From the NCBI GenBank assembly GCA_947650285.1, contig CANTFL010000482.1, forward strand, positions 124,001 to 188,000: a stretch of DNA of 64,000 nucleotides, written 5' to 3'. The stretch comes from Hyaloperonospora brassicae. Its lineage: Eukaryota > Oomycota > Peronosporomycetes > Peronosporales > Peronosporaceae. Below the pieces are notes generated by a model. That model worked only from the letters and a program-made list of their open reading frames with translations, had not been told where the DNA came from and did not search any database. The translations under genes and the position numbers were made by a program. Shown one piece after another: positions 11,401-25,200 of the stretch. How positions within the stretch are numbered: position 1 is the first letter of the stretch; every line of letters begins with the position of its first letter.

Positions 11401-14400
11401 TCCTTCACAAACGACTGAATTAATTTTTGCACCGTCGATTTCGCTGCCAACCCTCAATATGACCAGGCCGAAGATTATACATCGAATTCAAAAAGATTCA
11501 ACAACCATTCTGCACATGACGGCGCAACATCACTTGATAACACAATAAAGCATTACGTGCTGGATTGTACAGCCTTATTTTATCTTTGTTCGTCCTTAAA
11601 TATATAGATCCCATATCTCTGTACAAAGTTCTTGCTTTACGCAACGCATTTTAAAGGTATGATGAAGATATCTTGGTATTTCATCTTTGTAAATAAGAAT
11701 TGGGAACGGTAGAAAAACAAGGTAAACCCAATATTACTTTGCTCCTTTAATCAAGGCTTGGATTAACTTTGTAATTTTAATAATGCTATTTGATATCGTA
11801 AGCTCTCTAATACCGATGTCCAGTGGCTTGAGTGTGGATTTAAAATTATGTGCTATTTAGCTTAAATTCGAGCGCGGCTTACGTTTTGCAAAGAAAGGAT
11901 GGCTACCGCACAACCACGACTATGACTTTAGCCACATCCACTTTCTAATGGACAGGTGGACATCTAGGATCGCTAATAAAATATATTTATATGTACAACT
12001 ATCCATTAAAAAACTATTGCAGTGTAGTTTTTTTTAATGATAAATGATGTTTATAATTGGTTCGCAATGTAGAAAATACATCAACTGCTGCGCTACATGA
12101 GCTTATCGCATATCGACACATTACTTATAAGGGCCCATGAAAATTTTTCCTCTATTCAATCTTGATCATGCTGATAGAGGCATCCAAATCTGCACCAAAC
12201 GAAAATGGCAATTATTTTGACAATGCGAATACTCAGTTACAAACAAGATTGAGAAAGGCAGGTTACAAAGGTACCATTGATTTGCGGTCCCGCATCTCTT
12301 CGGAGGTGATGATTACTCAACTGATGGATGCGGACGTAATGCATAAGAACTCTTGTACGGTGGGACGACTCACCGGGCTCTAAATATATAATACACATAA
12401 CAAAAAACGGTGATCGGGTAGACCGGCGTGGTATTTGGATCACGAAGACTTAAGTCGCACATTACGCAACTGGAGTTTATTTGAAAATACAGATAAAAGT
12501 TATATATGCTGTAAATAAATACTGGAACGATCCAAATGCGAAACTTGTTGCTAAGTATTGGTAATATGCTAAAACCTTTTCAGTGGATATAATTATATAC
12601 CGCTACACTGCACATTACCTCGTGTATATCTCATGCCGCTTTGCAAAAATTCATTCTAGCTTTATCTTTAGGTATGTGAATATATGAACGGCAAAGTAAT
12701 AGGCGATGGAATATTTGCTATTTATACATGAAACTACTAAGTCATAAATATCTATACACTTGTATGCAGCCCTACGTTTGTCAGACACCACTAATTCTGA
12801 TTAAAGTATTATCATTTTGAAAGACAAAATTTCTGCGCGCATAACATGACACTCTTTTTGTGCTGAATTTTATGGTTATCGGGGGTGCGTGTAAATAGAT
12901 CATAATGGTGTCTATTGACACCAACTACGTTGCGAAAAGCTACGAACAATTTAAATCATCACATCTAACGTTTGTTGACACTAATGACGATCTTAACAGC
13001 TTATAATTGTCCCATTGCGATTATAGACCAACGATAATATTGCAACCATATTATTTACAAGTAGTCTCGCTTAGGTGTAAGTTAGTTCGATTGAAGCGGT
13101 AATAAATTCCATTGGCACACATTTTAACAGATCTTCCCCTTGTCTCATTTGTTCAATTTGTAACAATCTTAAGAAACGTTATGGGAACCGGATCTAGCGC
13201 GGAAGTACAGATCGCATGATTCGTCACGGACATATAAGTACGGCGTCATTGATTGCTTTGTAATATGTGGAAGACGAGTCAACAAGCGCCAAAAAGCTTC
13301 TTTTTATCATGCCTTCTCCGTAGTGGCTTCCAAAGTATATGTAAGCCAACTTATTATCGACAGAATAAAGATTTTGTCGTCGTTATAAACCACAGTAGGG
13401 GTGAATCCCGATCCGTATCACCCTTTTTCTGACTTTCACTAGTTTAAAAAAACGTCTTATACTCGAACAAGGAATGAGTTGAAGAAATTTACATTGTACC
13501 GGCAGGATTCCGGGAGAGGAAATCAACAAAAAACAATTACAAAGTACTTTTTAAGAATGAGCAATTCATTTTAAAAAGTTATGTGTACAACGTGCTCCGT
13601 ATGCACCAAATATAGGGATTAGTCTAAACGGGACAAACATGGTTGGATAGAATTTGTGGGAGTCGATCTTATCCATTTAGCAAATACAGGTACCTAGGGG
13701 ATTTTTTTGCTATACTGATTTCTTTAAGGACCCCGTATGATGAAAAAATTAATTAGATTACAATCTTTGGTTATCAAACGATCAATATTTTCTTTTTTTT
13801 GAAGACTTCGCTGGTACTAATGGACCGAACCCTTGAGTCACCAATTCTAATTGAATATAGCACGTCTTGTTATTTTTTAAAGAAATTGCTTTGGGTTTTA
13901 GACATAGTATGTGGTAGCAGATAGCAGAACTACAAAACAAAATACTCTGGATGTCTTGAATTGCAGGATTAAACAAATGAAGCTGGATAATTCTACGGGA
14001 CGCAAAAGAATAATTTTCGGTTTACTCAAGGGGCAATGCATAAGCTATGGAAGCTACAAAGCGTCGTAAAAAGATGACATCTCTATTACACATAATCCAG
14101 CAGGCAAACTAAATATGTACTTAATCGTAAAAAGTAATTACGATTAAGTCTGCTATGTCGCCAAAAATATACGTCATTTATTCGTCTTACCATTTCTACA
14201 TACCAATGATATTATCGGTGCCTTAGCAAATGTTGCCGTTGATACTTATAGATCGACCAGGTTTTAGCTGTACTTATCACACTTACCCTCACCGTGGACT
14301 TGGGTTTGTAAGTCTCCCAGAGAAGATACTTTCCATTAAATACGGATGAAAAGCAAAGTATTCCTGGAAAGTGGGGGGCCTACAATCCATTAATTTGCAG

Positions 14401-16414
14401 GGGCAAGAGACCGCACGACAGGCAGTTAGTACCAAAGAATATTGGGTTCACAGGCGTAGATAACTTTGTCTGAGAAGTACGTGCAGGACCAATCGACGGA
14501 AATCCAATCAGGGTTTAATTTTAACGTATAGAAAGAAGTTACACAGGATCTTCATCAATAGGTCTGGTACTCAATAAAAACCTTTTCCCTTATAGATGGC
14601 TCTGGTCCATTATCGGTATACCTTCTTTCCTTATCGGTGGTCCGATCCTACATTTGTGGGCATTGGCTGTTCTTAATGAACGCGGTCCCTCATTCAAAGA
14701 CCAAGACCTTCTTATAAGACTATGTTATATCATCAATGGGGGATGTATCTATTTCTCTTGCCACTCCTTTCAGTCCGATAAAGCGCCAGTCCTTACAATA
14801 AAGATTAAATTAATAGAAAGGATAGGTGCAATCAAGAGGCAGCTAATTTGGGTTAAGGCGGAACGTTTTCTCTTATTTAAAGGAAATTTTTCGGTCTGCC
14901 TACCTGTTCCGGGAAACTATATACGGTGGCCCCCAATAATAGAGACAGTGATGACACAACAGAAGGGTGTATAAAACTCCTGAATGTGTTAAACCTGTGC
15001 GTTCGTCGAGATGCAACATCCTAACGACCCGCTATCACAAGCATCCTCCCAATCCTGCGGCCAGGGAGACGAGACACGTATTTAAGACCTCTGAAACAAC
15101 AAAGATTAAGCCAAGAACGACAAGATTCCTACAGCATTAGGATTTTTACTCAAGAACATTCAATTTGATTTTTAGTTACCTACAAGTCTTGTGAGTGAAG
15201 CATATACTCTCGCCCGTTTCAGGTCAAACTCTCTCAAGAATAACATATATATATCCACGCGAGTCTACCGATGAGTTGCTCCATCCGCCGACGGGAACAC
15301 AAGGTGTGTAATTGTTCATACGCAAATTACGGTATCCATTTCGTAAATCGTCACCCTGTGCAATGGGTAATAAAGCGTAATATCGCAGCGTTCGATAACT
15401 CAATCCACCTGGACAATCAGACCAGTCTTATAGCAACCGTCAATAGGATGGAAAGGTCTAAAAATTTAGACTCTTCTTCTTTCGTCAAAGTGTGCTAAAT
15501 TGAACACAGTGAATACTACCCGTACCGAGATCTCAGTCTAGTACGAGAACTATTTCTGCGATACACTATCTGCGATTGATCACGTTATAACAATCAAGGA
15601 CGATATTGCGCTTCATTGGATTGGCGTATTTTTATATATCGTAGTGTGTGGTCCGCGGTTAGAGAGTACGTGAAGTGTACTAAGTGGGGCGATTAAAACG
15701 GTAGACAAGATATGGCAGCAAATTGCACGCGTGCGCAATCATTGTGACCGTCCGTGATAGTCGCTTATAAATGAAGCTGATTTCAATTGATTTGTAGCAC
15801 ACATGTCAACTTCTCTCACCGGTTGGACTTTCTTCATCCGGACATCAAGAATTTGACACACTTAATTAAGTGATAAATCTATATTTTTAGGCCAGGAAAC
15901 TTAAATACACTTAGATCAAATCTTCAACTGTGATTGTATCATCAACATAGTAAAAGGCTAATTGCAAGATTGCAAGACGACTTAAGTGGTCAAAAAGTCC
16001 TGCGGGTCTAATATCTACGTATTGAACACGATGGCCATTCGATATCGTACTGACTTTGACCGAGCGCCCTACCAGTATGATTGCCGTCGTGTGAAGACTT
16101 CCAGACAATTATCCTTAGCTCCATAACATACACGGTTAAGTTATCCCTCGACGTAATTCGATATGGAAAATAGCTTACCTACCCTATCGACGGTGTCATG
16201 TCCAAAGAAAAAAAGATAAATTTTGAGTAAAAACTCTGATGGTTGGTTGTTTGGGCCCAATTAAAGAGTCGGTGTTGCATAAATTCTATGGTTTTGAGTC
16301 CAACATCAAAGTGTATCAATTCGCGGATAATGATATTACACTTTCAGGCGTAGCGGTAATTAAACGGCGAGCTTTAAGTTTTTAATTAGTAGAGAGATCC
16401 CAGATAAGCATGTT
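8454..16414. other. AT-rich stretch without recognisable genes
   Basis: Only short open frames under about 85 codons occur over most of this stretch, rising to about 106 codons at 14654-14974. None shows a family motif, signal peptide or codon pattern that would support a gene. Homopolymer runs and many stops on both strands are typical of decayed intergenic or transposon DNA. No tRNA, CRISPR-like array or other RNA gene was seen. Confidence 0.6.
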
Positions 16415-17040
16415 TCAGTCGATGTCAAGGGACTGAGGAAGCTACCTATCTAAGCGGCGTACTTGCAACCTACTCAGGCAACCAGTTGTAGATATCCATT
16501 CATCTTCATCGTTCTTTCACGAAGTACGACAAGTGGTTTGAAGAAGCAGAATATTAGTGCTCCTTAATCGTCATCAAAATATGATAGGTGTAATTGTATG
16601 TGCTGGCGACTTCATGTCAGGATAAGCCATTATATGTGGTGGGTGACGCCAGCTTTTTGTAAAGTGCTGCTTTAAGATGCCGTATGATCCAGACCGTACA
16701 GAGCACGTCGTCTGGTATCAGTCGCATCGGCTGCAACAACATAAGTGCAATTATCCAGTGCATGACAAGTAGCTCCTCGACAAGAAAAATTGGAGCGGCT
16801 AAGCCTCGGATCTATCTATTCCAATATGGACAATATATTATCTGAACGGACTAAGCATTGATTCGCTTTCGTAAGATAAGAAGAAAAGGCTGTCAGAATC
16901 CTCGGAAAATCGAAGACCTATCAGATTTGTAGCCCTGGAGAAAATTGTAGTCGCTGATGTGCGCTCGCGTCGGTCTGATTCCGAGTCGTCTGTTTATTCA
17001 ACAGTGAGAACGAAACCATTTTTGCTACATTCGCGACATT
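16415..17040 (+). pseudogene. decayed gypsy RT/RNase H fragment (GY2/GY3 family)
   Basis: At DNA level this stretch follows GY2 from about 35150 to 35790 in order. Shared blocks include 'gcggcgtacttgca', 'gtgacgccagc', 'cgtcgtctggtatcagtcgc' and 'ccagtgcatgacaag', corresponding to the YLHK, VCDAS, CYQSRQ and VHDKE parts of RNase H, and then the LSRRPDFEP-like tether near 16970. Stops are frequent. No LTR borders the fragment, so it is a truncated relic. Confidence 0.75.
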
Positions 17041-20000
17041 GCTTTGACGTAAACACGGTATGACCATGATTGCATCGCCTCATCCAATTTCAAAGGATTT
17101 TTGCTTCTAATAATCATACTCGCAAACAATTTTAGGAAATGTAATTGGTTCACCAAAATCATACCCTTTCTTTGCCGGATCGTCACGACACTTTCAACTA
17201 TCTCCTGCATTCAGCAGCCTTCCTCGGCGACACACATCGTTTAAACTTTTTCATTCAAGCGGTTACTGGGTTTCGTATCTTGTAAGAGTTTTACAATGCA
17301 CCAGGAGACAGGCATTGTGATAGAGAAAATCTCTTTAAACAGTTACCAATAACTATTACTTGCCCCGCCATTATCCATTTGTGCGCAAGTACATTGTGCT
17401 TGCTTAATTTTTACCGGAAGGTTTTTCCCAATATCATGAGCGCCATTTCAGCCTGAATGGTTCTGGCGATATGCTTTAGTCGAATTTAAACAGTATATAT
17501 CTTCGGGGTCGTAAAGAAGCTCGCGATAATAATAGTGTTTATGTTATCGTTGGCCGCTTCACCACAGTAATTTACCTTGTCTGCTATTCCTGCACCCAAA
17601 TCCCTAGCTACAACGTGTTGACTTCACGAAATACCCCGTGAACGCGTTTGTAACAGATACCCTCGGTTTACAGGGGTTACTTCGACATGTGAATATCATT
17701 ATATCCGAACTCTTTCATTCGATGTCAATAACGGTCGATCGTGAGACAATTAAGCGACAATGAGTATTAATCGTATTCATAAAATGTACTTCACAGATAG
17801 TCTCGCTCATTCCAGTAGTATTTGAGCTTTTTACCGGTTACGAAAGTCGCAATAAGAACTTATGCATGCGTCCATAACGCATTATCTGTTCAGCTTTAAC
17901 GACTTGTATTACTTACGCATTCTTAAATTTGAAAGAGTGTACCTATATTTTCATAAAGCAATCAATCAGTCAAACACTGTTTTTGCTCATTCCCGCGTTG
18001 TGTAGACGCTGATGTATGCACGAACGATGAAGATGTCAATTAAAGATACAAAGAAAGTAAGAATGGAAAAGGTATGAGGCATATATGGGTAGTCAAACAA
18101 TCAACTATATCCGGATTTATTGGCAAGCCTCTGGCGACGTATAATTGTAACATCCTGGACGAGTATTGATTTACTTACCTCAAGACTATGGTCCCGGTGC
18201 CAGCGCTTTTTTCCTCAAACAGCCGGGTCGATACATTTCGAGCACGGATTTTTGCTAATCTGTCTGATCGACAAGAGCGAAATTTTGACCGGAATTTACG
18301 ATCCAATGCTCTCCTTTTTAATGTTGGTTTCTAATTTAATAGAGTAGTAAACTATTCCAAATATACATCTATAAATTGGCGGTAGTACTTCAGTACTTCA
18401 AAATATATTTGCTATGACATTGAAATTATACATACAGGAATTGCATATACGACCAAGTCGCCTCGCGGAATTCGAACCTAAATAAAGTTTGTGTTAGGCG
18501 TCTCCCCGGTGCTTTTAAAACGCAGCTGCTTCGAAGCGCGGAGACAACTACCACGTTGTGTGGTATAGAGATACCGAGATTTTACCATTTTATTGGGTTT
18601 GGGAGCCCACAGATTGCCGGCGTCAGTTAAGTACGAGAAGGAAGCTGATTGAAGAATACGAGCTGGGATGGGTTGCTCGCGATCGTTTTCCCATGCATAC
18701 TAGATCCAGACATCGCAGGTAGAAAGGAAAGAATATGCGGTTTGCTCGAGGGAGACTACGTTATCAAGGCCGTAAATTAATAGTATCGCAAGATTGATTA
18801 CCGATTGAGATTCGCACTACAGATCATGAGCCCGCCCGGAGATCACGAGATCACCAAAAAGCGCGAAATTAATCAGAGATCAAGAGATCACCCAGATATT
18901 GCAAGATTATTCAGGGAATACGAGATCACATTGAGATCGCTTGATCAACCTAAGATCTCGAGCCTGGAATCAGCTGTGAACAAAATCGGATGTGGACCAA
19001 GCCAAGGTCCAAGAGCGAGCTCACTGGGCGTATACCGCATAGGCACAAGAGGGCGATATTCTGGGGCGTGAGACGCCTGGCCTATAATTTTTGTGATCTA
19101 GATAGGTCTAGCTATGTTTATATTTTCTAATTTGCTTAAATAACGTTACACAGAGTCCAATTTCCGATTAAGAAAAAATATTAACTTCTCTTCTGGGTCA
19201 GAGATATAAAAACCCGGCGTTACGAAAAGTTACACACTTAAAATAATTGATATCTCTGGATTGCTTGGCCAGGGATTCAGGCCTCTCACCCAAAACCTTG
19301 AAGCGATTGAAGGCAGCAACAAGTAACATTGAAAGGTGCAAGACCGCCAGCCGGTTCAAGTGGCTAAGGCACGCATAATAAGGATCTTAATTAGACATGG
19401 CGATCTCGTAAAGATATATGCGACTCATTTCTAGCACCCTACAGTACATCCGCAGTCGTGGGAGGGTTTCCATGGGACAGCCCAATCCCAAGCACGGTCA
19501 AGTCCGGTATCGACTCGAGTCTGCCAGGTAAAGAAGGTAAGCAAAGTTTACAGCGCGGAATCGGAGAAATTTACTCCAATAGTCAGTCGTTCGTACGCCA
19601 GTGATGAGTATAATTCGACGATTTAAACAAGCGATCATCACTTTATTACAATTTACTACACTTTAAAACTTTAAAGTAGTGGTTTCAGCTAATGATAAAG
19701 TTAATTTTAGGTTTTCTCGCGTCCTCAAGATGATACGTCGCTCTCCCATTGTAAAAGAGACGCTGCGCCCGATATTTTCTAGCTAAGCAAATGCACACCC
19801 GATGATTCATCATCCGGAGTATTTCGATGGTGCTTCACCGTCACCCTTAAATTAAAACGACAATTGGTGTAATGTTCCACGTACTCACGCAAGTGCTAGA
19901 GCAAGCGTTTGAACTGATAACTCGCCTTCTAAAGAATAGACAACAAATTAAACCGTGCATCTAGTGGACAACACAGACGCAGATGATATATGAAACATAT

Positions 20001-20492
20001 TTGCCAACGCTTTCATACTTAAAGTATTTTTAACCGCCATGAGTTACAAGGGAAGTGGAATAGGTAACTATTGCTTGAAGATGTACCTACCCTCGGTTAG
20101 CAGTTGGGATCCTCCGGTTTGGATGTCCTTGGTGACCCTGGAAAGTTTTGCTTTCCGGTGATCCGATGTTTATCAGGGCGATAATTAATCTCTCATCTTA
20201 AGCTTTTAGACGACATATATTGGCAATTCATTTAAGCATTGTCATCTCGATGCTGTCTCTTATCCATCGCGAGCTCAAAGATTTTGAATTAAATATGTGA
20301 ATGTGCATTCTTCATCACAACTCACGTAGACATCGTTCCAAGTGAGGCAGAGTGTTTTGCACCACGATACACAATATGCATTCAAAACCCTGCTTTGGTT
20401 TGAATACGAAAATCAAACTCATTACTTACGGTATTGAATATTTAAAGCCATAGTGTGCGCTTAATTTTTATACAATATAGATGGATACGTCA
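17041..20492. other. intergenic stretch, nothing assigned
   Basis: No gene could be supported. The stretch 18650-19560 has somewhat higher GC and a plus-strand frame of 88 codons (18805-19071) rich in charged residues, with several 'gagatca'-like words in the DNA. No known domain was recognised, and the flanking frames are closed by stops. Confidence 0.5.
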
Positions 20493-20912
20493 TCAGCTTG
20501 CGCCACCAGGTTCGAGACGATTTTGTCGCTGCCACTTTACCATATAATCTATAGTGGAGCATCGATAAATAGTCATTCCCCAGCAATTTTTGTTTGGCGC
20601 TGACATCATGACACTAAAGTACTCCAATAGAAAATATTTTGTTTCTTTTATATTTTTTGCCTCGCCGGACAAGCGGCTTATGCGCCACTCTAGCAAGCGC
20701 CACGACTTGAGCTTAGAATACTGACGTACGATATTGCTTTCTTGACTCTCTTGCGCAGAACCAGGAGTAAACAATACCACGATGCACGTCATGACGATGA
20801 TTAGAATCATCGTCGTTGCCGCGCTCTTTTTAAATGCTATAGAGCCGGTGTCGATAATTTGTCTATTAGTAGTTATTAGGGCCAAACATACACTAGGCAA
20901 CATTGGAGTCAT
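20493..20912 (-). CDS. candidate small secreted protein (unrecognised)
   Basis: This is a 139-codon minus-strand frame starting at an ATG (20912). A second in-frame Met near residue 35 begins MILIIVMTCIVVLFTPGSA, an excellent signal-peptide h-region with a plausible cleavage site before QESQES; starting there gives a mature protein of about 85 residues. The region after the signal contains WRLLEWRISRLSGEAKN, which lies where oomycete RXLR-type effectors carry their motif, but no exact R-x-L-R and no EER is present. It may be a decayed effector, an unusual secreted protein or chance. It stands alone in AT-rich DNA, and nothing in the flanks confirms transcription. Confidence 0.35.
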   Translation of the reverse strand: MTPMLPSVCLALITTNRQIIDTGSIAFKKSAATTMILIIVMTCIVVLFTPGSAQESQESNIVRQYSKLKSWRLLEWRISRLSGEAKNIKETKYFLLEYFSVMMSAPNKNCWGMTIYRCSTIDYMVKWQRQNRLEPGGAS

Positions 20913-21299
20913 CTAGTTTGGAAGAACAATCTTTTTCGGAGGCCGAACCTGAGTTGTTTCGGGTGATCCGGTCGGTGTAGTATTTATTTCCTAGTTAGAC
21001 ATACCATTTGAAATAACGGAATTGATGAGACTCTATCCGGATCTGTCACTTGTCCATAGTGAGCTACTAAATGCACTTGCATTAATCGGTGTTCGTGAGT
21101 GGGTAAAGTAAACACGGAGAAGCATTTTCAATAGCCTTATGTTCAACCTTGTGCTGCTCGCATTTCTTCCGCGATGCATGGACACCTTTAACATGCGTCG
21201 GTAGGTTAGAAAAATATATAAAACCCCCACCCCTGACTCCTGGTGAAGAGCTTTTTATCGGGAGGGCACTTAGACGAGATATTTCTAGGGCCACAATCA

Positions 21300-21744
21300 A
21301 CTTACGGGTTCAATGGTGTGAATATTTGATCCTTTCTTATATTTGTAGTTATAAGGTCTATATAAAGAACATTTATTGTTCCTCCCGAACTACCACAACA
21401 TAACGTGATACTTATTTATTAATACAAGGGTATACCCATATTGTTATATGAATGACACCAACACACCGATTTATGCTTAACTAGCGCAACGGGTGGAGAG
21501 AAGACGTCAAAAACCATATTATTTTAATAATAAGAAATCAATGAAAGACTTATTGACATAAAAAGCGATTTTAGGTTATACTCATACCATCCTTTAGTTT
21601 TGCTTCTACGTCTACTAAGTTATATCGTTTTAGCACTTCAGCCTTCCTCAAAATAGCAAAAGTGAGGTTATAAGGCACCGACAACTTTTGCTGTCGGTTA
21701 GAGTATGTTTCGACTATTTATTAATTGGTTAGTGCCGAGGCTCA
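21300..21744 (+). repeat. ghost of a gypsy LTR (GY2 family)
   Basis: Blocks of the GY2 LTR occur here in the same order: 'agcgcaacgggtggagagaagacgtca' resembles the block at 31986-32008, and the end 'tattaattggttagtgccgaggctca' resembles the final bases of the GY2 LTR, which end in GTGCCCCGTTACA. Similarity is patchy; the left border is a guess from length. No coding partner of the same age adjoins it, so it may be a solo LTR. Confidence 0.45.
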
Positions 21745-22064
21745 CTTATCTCATATCACTTATATGTCGCAAGTCGCGCGTTGATCTATTCTGCTTTGTG
21801 AATGACATATTCGATCGCGTTTCCAGCAAAATATTTAAAGGACAACTTGTATGGCATTTTTGTGGAAGCACGCGATGAAAAACGCGATGATGCCACGGTG
21901 CATGAAAGTTAGACACATTACAACTCTTGTTTTAAGCTATTTTCTTAAATCACACCAGATTTCATGCTACTGTTAATTAGTGTTAACTACATTAGGAGCT
22001 TGATGAAGTTGCGTGGTTTAAGCTTGTGCGATAGATAAAGCCACATATAATCCTCTAACAAACG

Positions 22065-22230
22065 GCAACGGGCAGCAGCAAGACTTTGCGATGTGTAGCC
22101 CGACAGCAGAAGTTATCGGTGCCATATAACATCACTTATGCTTGTTCGAGGAAGGATGTTCCTCATGCAAACAGGAACGAGTAGCAGCAAAGAATTTGCG
22201 ATGTACAGCTCGACGCATCAGGATTCGGTT
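22065..22230. repeat. two imperfect direct repeats, spacing about 110 bp
   Basis: A block of about 55 bp near 22065-22121 (core 'gcagcagcaagactttgcga') recurs near 22175-22230 (core 'gtagcagcaaagaatttgcga'), and both continue into a 'gt(g/a)(t/c)agc(c/t)cgac' element and end near 'tcggt'. There are several differences, so the duplication is not recent. No ORF depends on it. Confidence 0.5.
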
Positions 22231-25200
22231 CCCCCTGGTGCCTTAAGTTGTATAAATATATAAGTTAAGCAGTTGCTAACTCGATCTCTCTGTAAATTTA
22301 AATTGAGTATTTTATTAAGATCTGCACAGACGTCTTTATATTACGACTTAAGATTCCCTGTATTGAGTATACGCCCTCTCGACACAAATTCATGTCAAAT
22401 CACACGACTACTGTATCTCACATGCTCATTTGATGTGGCGGGGCATGTATTTGTAAGAAGCTAATGCTTGGTCTCTGTGTCATACAGAAATTGAATATTG
22501 AACACGCCCGACGAGTGGAACGATAGACCACATACCCTGCTACCTTACAAACGTAGCTAACTCATTAGCAAATATATGCATCGAAACTCGCTCACATGAA
22601 TGAACGTAGCGTCGAGAAGTAAATTTAATGAATGCATCGCGCCTTATAATGATGCATAATAAATATAGCGAACGGTAACCCTGATTATAATTTTAGACTA
22701 AAAAGTCATTTATTTCCACGAGCAGATTTAGTGGTTTGAAGCCCCGGAGATGAATCCATTTTTGTGGATGTGGTAGATCAACGCCCGATATATCTATTAA
22801 TAATTTAACGCGGTACATCGGTGTGATCTACATTATATATGGGGCTTTTGCTGAGGCAAAGCGGCTTTGAGTGGATTTTCTGTGCGCGTGGAAGACAATT
22901 GGACTCGACAAGCCGATAACCAATTTATATCATATACGGAGCTGTATCTGTATTCGATGCCTCTGGGAGTATAAAGGTCATTTGGTACTCTCTTGCATAA
23001 CATCTTAATATAACTTCTGAGTTCAGCCCTGGTCGTAGGACTAACATGTTTTCCGTCACTGATATAAGATAAAGTGAGAATTACACTCAATGAGGAGAAT
23101 ACGCCGCCGATACTGATGTTACGACATAAAAAGCAATAGATACCGTGCTATATAGGTGATGGACGGGAAAATTCAACGCAAAGAGGTTATAATTACATAG
23201 CATGCGTACACTCATTTGCATTGACTTATCTGACACATATTCGTCAAATCATTTTTAATATGCGTACAGGGACCACATGATAACACTTTGCCTTAAACGT
23301 ACAAAACCATGCAATAAATTGCAGTCCGTGCTGTCCATTTTGTTAGTATGGCCGAAACGACGACCACGTATAGATGATATCCTGGTAGACGACTTACTGC
23401 AAATTTGCTTCTTACTTAAATAGTCCCACAATACACTAAGGTATAGTGTCTCGTATGCAGCGAGGTTTAGCACATAAAAATAAAACAGTTCGCGGAGCGA
23501 TTAGTAATAAATATTCAAGGCGCTTTTCTACAATGACGATGTCTGATGTTGGTAAAAAGAGGAAACGGATTGTTCTGCAAACGAGACGACGAAGCCCGCC
23601 TAACTTATCACGTTTTTTCAATACAAAAGAACAAGTCGAAATACAGCTGATAATCTCATGATGGTCTGTTAGGCGCACCATTCTGCACTTCCTTTACAAA
23701 TTGGAATACTCATTGGCCTTTACCGCCATCCGATATTAAAAATAGTGGACAGGTAATTACTACGGAATTTGCACTGCTAGCGCCTACTCAAATACTTGTT
23801 CTAAATTATATTGAGGAGGCACCAGTCACTTATTTTTAAAAAATTTCGGCTTGTCCGGATGACGGCAATCAAAGAGCACAAACTTTTCTAGGTAAATCTC
23901 CTTTTTGTTCGATAACTGAATTGGAATGTGTATAACCCTGGCATTTGGACGGTGTCGACTTCTTAGGTCGCCCAATGACTGTAATGTGCCACACACAACA
24001 AAATGTAAAAATCACCAGTCTAAGCAGCCCCATTCGTTTGTCGTACCACTGTAGAACTTATGTTAACTCGTTTAGATGGCCCGCCATTGCCACTTCTGCA
24101 AACCTATACGTTAAGGCAGGTGTATGTTTTTTATATATATATAATGATCAAAGTCGCTTTTGGAGGGCATAAGCTAGTAAAAAGGTATTAGAGTCCTAGC
24201 CCCCTAAGAATAGCTTCTTACCATACCAACGATGATTTTTGAACCCTTATGGACCAGCGACCTCTACAGCTGACAACATCAATAAGTTAAAGACACTCCC
24301 TATCGACACAGATGCTTGACAGGGCTAAACCTTGCATGTCGAGGTCAGGAACCCCGCAGATTAATCGGTATGATTCTTCATTCGGACAGCGCAGCAATCC
24401 AATCACAAGATGACCCCAACGCATATTATGTACCGGGTGGCTACATGTTAGAGAATTGATGTATATCATAAAGCGATTGTTATATTGAGACGTCTGAAGA
24501 GTACTACGTATCACCCACCTCAAATATAACCTGCATCACAAGGTTAACGCTACCTTATTTAAGGCTTCATATTCGTCACTAAGACCAACCCGACTATGTT
24601 TTTTTCACGAACAGTACACCGAACATTCGGCAATCAAGTCAGCATTGGGTTTCGAGAAGAATCGGCTATTACATTTAAGGAATTTGGGGGTTTCATACCA
24701 TTTTTTGCAAAGAAAACCTTTTCTAGCACTAATACGTACAAATTTAAACGATAAATTTTCCTAATATAAAAAACAATCTCAAATTTGAATCGAAAGCAAT
24801 AGAATAAATTTTTCGAAAAGGAATTATAAAGACAAGAATTTATGTAAAACATTAAAAATACGACAAAGTGTAAAATTCACACATTCTCAAGTGCCTCATC
24901 GTTATATTAAATTTGCATCAGGCAAGTATGAAGACTGCGGGTCTAATGCTGGCCTTGGTTTCACACAAGGCCAAAGTGACGGTTGTTCGCAAGGCGATTG
25001 GGCAGACGATTCGCAAGCATTTCTGCTCATGTACCTTCGCCAGTCGTGACGACATATCGAGTGCAGTAATTTAGTAAAATGACGAAGTTGGCCGGGCGTT
25101 TCGGGCCATGTCGAGCGATCAAAGACGTAAGGACTTGTTGTGTATCGATATTTTACGCAGCTTCGCCGTATTTTAGCGCGAATTACGGCTTTTATACCAA

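Noticed and set aside
14654..14974. 106-codon plus-strand frame in the AT-rich desert
   Set aside because: No domain, no signal peptide, and length not exceptional for the amount of sequence searched.
15911..16108. Minus-strand frame containing YYVDDT, resembling an RT catalytic motif
   Set aside because: No other RT block lies before or after it on that strand, so a chance match is more likely.
18460..18540. tRNA-like 'ggaattcgaacc' T-loop sequence on the minus strand
   Set aside because: The flanking bases do not form T, anticodon and acceptor stems of proper length.
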